Assembly (NCBI GenBank): GCA_009691725.1
Contig: SIAP01000011.1
Span: 1 to 56,157, forward strand
DNA length: 56,157 nucleotides
Source of the DNA: Phycisphaerales bacterium
Lineage (GTDB): Bacteria; Planctomycetota; Phycisphaerae; Phycisphaerales; SM1A02
Direction: 5' to 3'
This document shows, piece after piece, positions 53,687-56,157 of this stretch; position 1 is the first letter of the stretch; each line of letters opens with the position of its first letter. The position numbers and the translations under genes are program-made. The notes beneath the pieces are model-generated. The model did not search any database. It saw only the letters and a list, made by a program, of their open reading frames with translations, and was not told where the DNA came from.

Positions 53687-55186
53687 ATGAAGGATCCCAG
53701 TAGCGCACTTCGCATTGACCAAGAAGCGCGCGCACTCGCGGGTGCAAAGTCGGCGATGCAGAATCGGCAACCCCGCGAGGCGTGGCGTTTGCTTGCGCCG
53801 TGGATTGATCGTCCGACTGCACGTGCGGATGTCTTGGTGGTTGCGGCGCACGCCCAACTCGTGAGTGGTGCGCGCACCGTCGCGGCGACGACCATCGAGC
53901 GCGCACTCAAGGCTGGCGCAGGAACGGATGCACTGCTCATCAAGGGTCTGTGTCTCTCAGGGGCTGGACAGACGGACGCCGCGTGCGAAGTCCTTCGGCG
54001 ATGCTTGGGAGATGCGCGCGTCGCGACGGATGCAGCGTGCGCGCTCGCCACCGCGCTCGAAGTCGTCGGACGGATTGATGAGGCCGAGTCGATTCTTGCG
54101 CCGATCATCGCCTCCAACAAGCGCCATCTTCCCGATGTCACGCAGGCATGGGCGCGCGTGTTGTTGCAGCGCAAGCGATTTGATGAGTTGCAATCCTGTG
54201 TGGCAGACACCCTTGCCGATCTGGGAACGACGCTGCCAGAGGCTCGGCGTGCCCTGTGGTATCTGCGGGCGAAGGCCTATGACCGCAGCGGGCAATTCGA
54301 TGCGGCGATGGATGCTGCGGTGCGCGCGAATCAGATCGGCGAGATGGACTTTGATCCAGCGATCTTCAAACGCCAGAGTCTCGCACTCGCAGAGCAGTGG
54401 ACTCGCCAACGAATGTCGCGATTTCCGCAGAGCCGATGCACCAGCGAGATCCCAGTCTTTGTCGCCGGGATGCCGCGCAGTGGAACGAGTCTCATCGATC
54501 AGGTCATCGACGCGCACCCGCTCGCTGCTGGGGTTGGAGAATTGAACACCATCGAGAAATTCGCACGCCAATTGGAAGCAACGGTTCTGCCTGGTGTCGA
54601 ACCACCAGCGTGTTTCGGCGCAATTCAAGCGGATGAATGGACTCGCAAGGCCAACGAGTATGTCACGCTCATCACTGCGCAGTCGCCACACGCGCAGCGG
54701 ATCGTCAACAAAGCGCTCGGCAACAACCGATTGCTCGGCATGATTGCCAGCCTCTTCCCAAAGACGCGCATCATCCATGCGCTGCGCGACCCTCGTGACA
54801 CCGCCATCTCATGCCTCATGGGCGGGTTCAACAATCGTCTCTTCCCTTGGACGACCCGACTCGAATGGGTCGCGTGTGCGTGGCAGGAGTCCAGACGCAT
54901 CATGGATCACTGGAAGCATTCTCTCGATGTGCCAATTCTGGATGTCTCCTACGAACGACTCGTGCAGTATCCACAAAGTGAGTTTCCTCGAATCATCGAG
55001 TTCCTCGGATTGGAATGGGACGAGGCGTGCACGCGTTTCCACGAATCCAAGCGCACCGTCCGCACGCTCAGTTACGACCAAGTGAACCGTCCGCTCTATA
55101 CGTCGAGCGTCGCGCGGCACACCAACTATGCCGCGGCGCTGCATGGGATCGACTGGCCGCCCTACGAGGCAAACGACATTCGCTAG
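53687..55186 (+). CDS. TPR-sulfotransferase
   Basis: About 499 residues from ATG 53687. N-terminal TPR-like helical region (about 5-225), then a PAPS-dependent sulfotransferase domain. The 5'-phosphosulfate loop VFVAGMPRSGTSLIDQVIDA (about 257-276) and the 3'-phosphate region RIIHALRDPRDTAISC (about 362-377) are both clear. Such two-part proteins are common in planctomycetes and sulfate polysaccharides or proteins. The acceptor is unknown. An inverted repeat follows the stop. Confidence 0.88.
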   Translation: MKDPSSALRIDQEARALAGAKSAMQNRQPREAWRLLAPWIDRPTARADVLVVAAHAQLVSGARTVAATTIERALKAGAGTDALLIKGLCLSGAGQTDAACEVLRRCLGDARVATDAACALATALEVVGRIDEAESILAPIIASNKRHLPDVTQAWARVLLQRKRFDELQSCVADTLADLGTTLPEARRALWYLRAKAYDRSGQFDAAMDAAVRANQIGEMDFDPAIFKRQSLALAEQWTRQRMSRFPQSRCTSEIPVFVAGMPRSGTSLIDQVIDAHPLAAGVGELNTIEKFARQLEATVLPGVEPPACFGAIQADEWTRKANEYVTLITAQSPHAQRIVNKALGNNRLLGMIASLFPKTRIIHALRDPRDTAISCLMGGFNNRLFPWTTRLEWVACAWQESRRIMDHWKHSLDVPILDVSYERLVQYPQSEFPRIIEFLGLEWDEACTRFHESKRTVRTLSYDQVNRPLYTSSVARHTNYAAALHGIDWPPYEANDIR

Positions 55187-55193
55187 CCGCTCG

Positions 55194-55232
55194 GCGGGCA
55201 GATCCAGCCCACTTTTGGGCTTATCTGCCCGC
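55194..55232 (+). terminator. Long hairpin between sulfotransferase and carbonic anhydrase genes
   Basis: Ten-base arms GCGGGCAGAT (55194-55203) and ATCTGCCCGC (55223-55232), with an inner stem AGCCCA/TGGGCT and a CTTT loop. No following T-run. A transcription terminator for the upstream gene, or a regulatory leader for the next, are both possible. Confidence 0.6.
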
Positions 55233-55273
55233 AGAGCAGGGGGACACGCTGCGACCCCACTACGATCAGCCCC

Positions 55274-55897
55274 ATGTCAGACTTGAGCCATCTATTTGCC
55301 AGCAACCGACTCTGGGCGGCGAGGGTTGAACGCGATCATCCAGGATTCTTCACCAGTCTCACTGCACAACAGAATCCCAAGTATCTCTGGATCGGCTGCT
55401 CGGACAGTCGCGTCCCAGCGAACGAGATCATCGGTCTCATGCCCGGCGAGGTCTTCGTCCATCGCAATGTCGCCAACCTGGTCATTCACAGCGATCTGAA
55501 TTGCCTTTCAGTGATCGACTTCGCGGTCAATGAACTCAAGATTCAAGACATCATTGTGTGCGGTCATTATGGATGCGGCGGCGTCACGGCAGCGCTGGCA
55601 CCAAGCGAAGGGCGAATCTTCGATCACTGGATTCGCCATGTCCGCGACATTGCCAAGTTCTATCGCGACGAGATCGAAAGCGAGTCAACAGCGGGGGGGC
55701 AGTCGCGCAAGCTTTGCGAGTTGAATGTCGCCGTCCAAGTCGTGCATGTCCGCGAATCACCGATCTTGCACTCGCAGAGCGCACGCGGCGTCAAGGTGCA
55801 CGGCTGGATCTACGACCTCGCGGATGGACTCTTGCGCGACCTCACACCGATGGTCGACTCCGTGCGAGCACTCGAGCCCAACGCCAGCGTGCGATAG
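55274..55897 (+). CDS. can: Beta-class carbonic anhydrase
   Basis: Zinc enzyme that interconverts CO2 and bicarbonate in the cytoplasm. 207 residues. Zinc ligands and partner Asp are C42 and D44 (GCSDSRVP, with R46) and H98/C101 (CGHYGCGGV); the other family positions (PGEVFVHRNVANLV, SVIDFAVNELKI) are also in place. The final segments match Can-type enzymes. Independent of its neighbours by function. Confidence 0.95.
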   Translation: MSDLSHLFASNRLWAARVERDHPGFFTSLTAQQNPKYLWIGCSDSRVPANEIIGLMPGEVFVHRNVANLVIHSDLNCLSVIDFAVNELKIQDIIVCGHYGCGGVTAALAPSEGRIFDHWIRHVRDIAKFYRDEIESESTAGGQSRKLCELNVAVQVVHVRESPILHSQSARGVKVHGWIYDLADGLLRDLTPMVDSVRALEPNASVR

Positions 55898-55920
55898 GCG
55901 CAAGCCCGCACCCCATCCGA

Positions 55921-56157
55921 TCACCGGTGTTTCTTCTGCCGCGCAAAGGGCTCCCACAATTGGCGTAGCAGTCCCTTCGGCATGGGATGGTCGATTCCAA
56001 AGTTTTCGGGCCAGCGATTGCGCGGCATGAAGTAAGTCCGAAAGATGATGTCCCACACGGGCAGCAATCCCGCAAAGTTCTTCTCCCGTGCTTTGGGCTC
56101 GCGCGAGTGATGCCAGCGATGAAAGACGGGTGTCGCAATCACGCTGCGCAGGGGTCC
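55921..56157 (-). CDS. Sterol desaturase/fatty-acid hydroxylase family protein, 3' part
   Basis: The last about 78 residues of a gene that continues past the window edge; the frame is open through 56157. The third His cluster of the di-iron membrane hydroxylases is visible (TPVFHRWHHS), followed by NFAGLLPVWDIIFRTYF and the basic C-terminus. These enzymes hydroxylate or desaturate lipids in membranes. Confidence 0.85.
   Translation of the reverse strand, partial: GPLRSVIATPVFHRWHHSREPKAREKNFAGLLPVWDIIFRTYFMPRNRWPENFGIDHPMPKGLLRQLWEPFARQKKHR

Overview
The window looks like chromosomal DNA of a planctomycete, most likely a Phycisphaerae-type bacterium; this is an inference. It rests on moderately GC-rich DNA, three secreted proteins ending in paired dockerin-like Ca-binding repeats plus a fourth small remnant, a PEGA-domain Ser/Thr kinase, a TPR-sulfotransferase, a YHYH protein, a monohaem-cytochrome/FGE-fold fusion and a GYF-like domain protein. 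No phage, transposase, integrase or CRISPR array was seen. Genes are densely packed and many neighbours overlap by ATGA or GTGA.

Region by region: (1) 26-9708, respiration and haem A: a short cytochrome oxidase subunit III, a cytochrome/FGE-fold protein, a YHYH-dockerin protein, ctaB with a DUF3179 gene facing ctaA (the two start codons overlap), a secreted squalene-cyclase-like toroid protein, and the 3' part of an M1 metallopeptidase gene. (2) 9705-14380: an OprB-type porin, a beta-propeller protein, a 12-bp minisatellite, a small membrane protein and the kinase. (3) 14432-27717: a nearly complete type II secretion / type IV pilus-like machine in two divergent operons. Leftward: major pseudopilin, PilM, PilN, PilO, a PilP/GspC-like protein, the GspE ATPase and GspF. 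Rightward: three minor pseudopilins, a large GspK/PilX-like protein, the secretin and a TPR lipoprotein. No prepilin peptidase or PilT was seen. (4) 27740-43964: a second 12-bp minisatellite, a dockerin-tailed secreted protein, a SYLF lipoprotein, and an alpha-glucan locus. That locus has a secreted dockerin-tailed GH13 enzyme, the ATPase and permease of a CUT1 sugar importer, a solute-binding protein fused to the other permease, a second GH13 enzyme, malQ and glgP. (5) 43977-56157: a cysteine-less thioredoxin-fold protein, a ChaA-like antiporter, a lipoprotein, a GYF-like protein, tRNA-Arg(UCU), a GT39-like membrane glycosyltransferase, a DUF4139 protein, a dockerin remnant, an MFS transporter, a TPR-sulfotransferase, beta-carbonic anhydrase and the 3' part of a sterol desaturase-family gene.

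How the parts may work together (inference): the secreted GH13 enzyme, or GH13 enzymes, break alpha-glucans outside the cytoplasm. The CUT1 importer takes up the oligosaccharides, and MalQ and GlgP convert them to glucose and glucose-1-phosphate. The secretion machine beside the dockerin-tailed genes is a candidate exporter for those proteins. The two least ordinary items are the tethered solute-binding-protein/permease fusion (35442-37826) and the beta-helix-bearing GspK/PilX-like protein (22135-23910). Between consecutive annotated features no stretch longer than about 300 bases is empty; 51688-52226, upstream of the MFS gene, holds only the small dockerin remnant.
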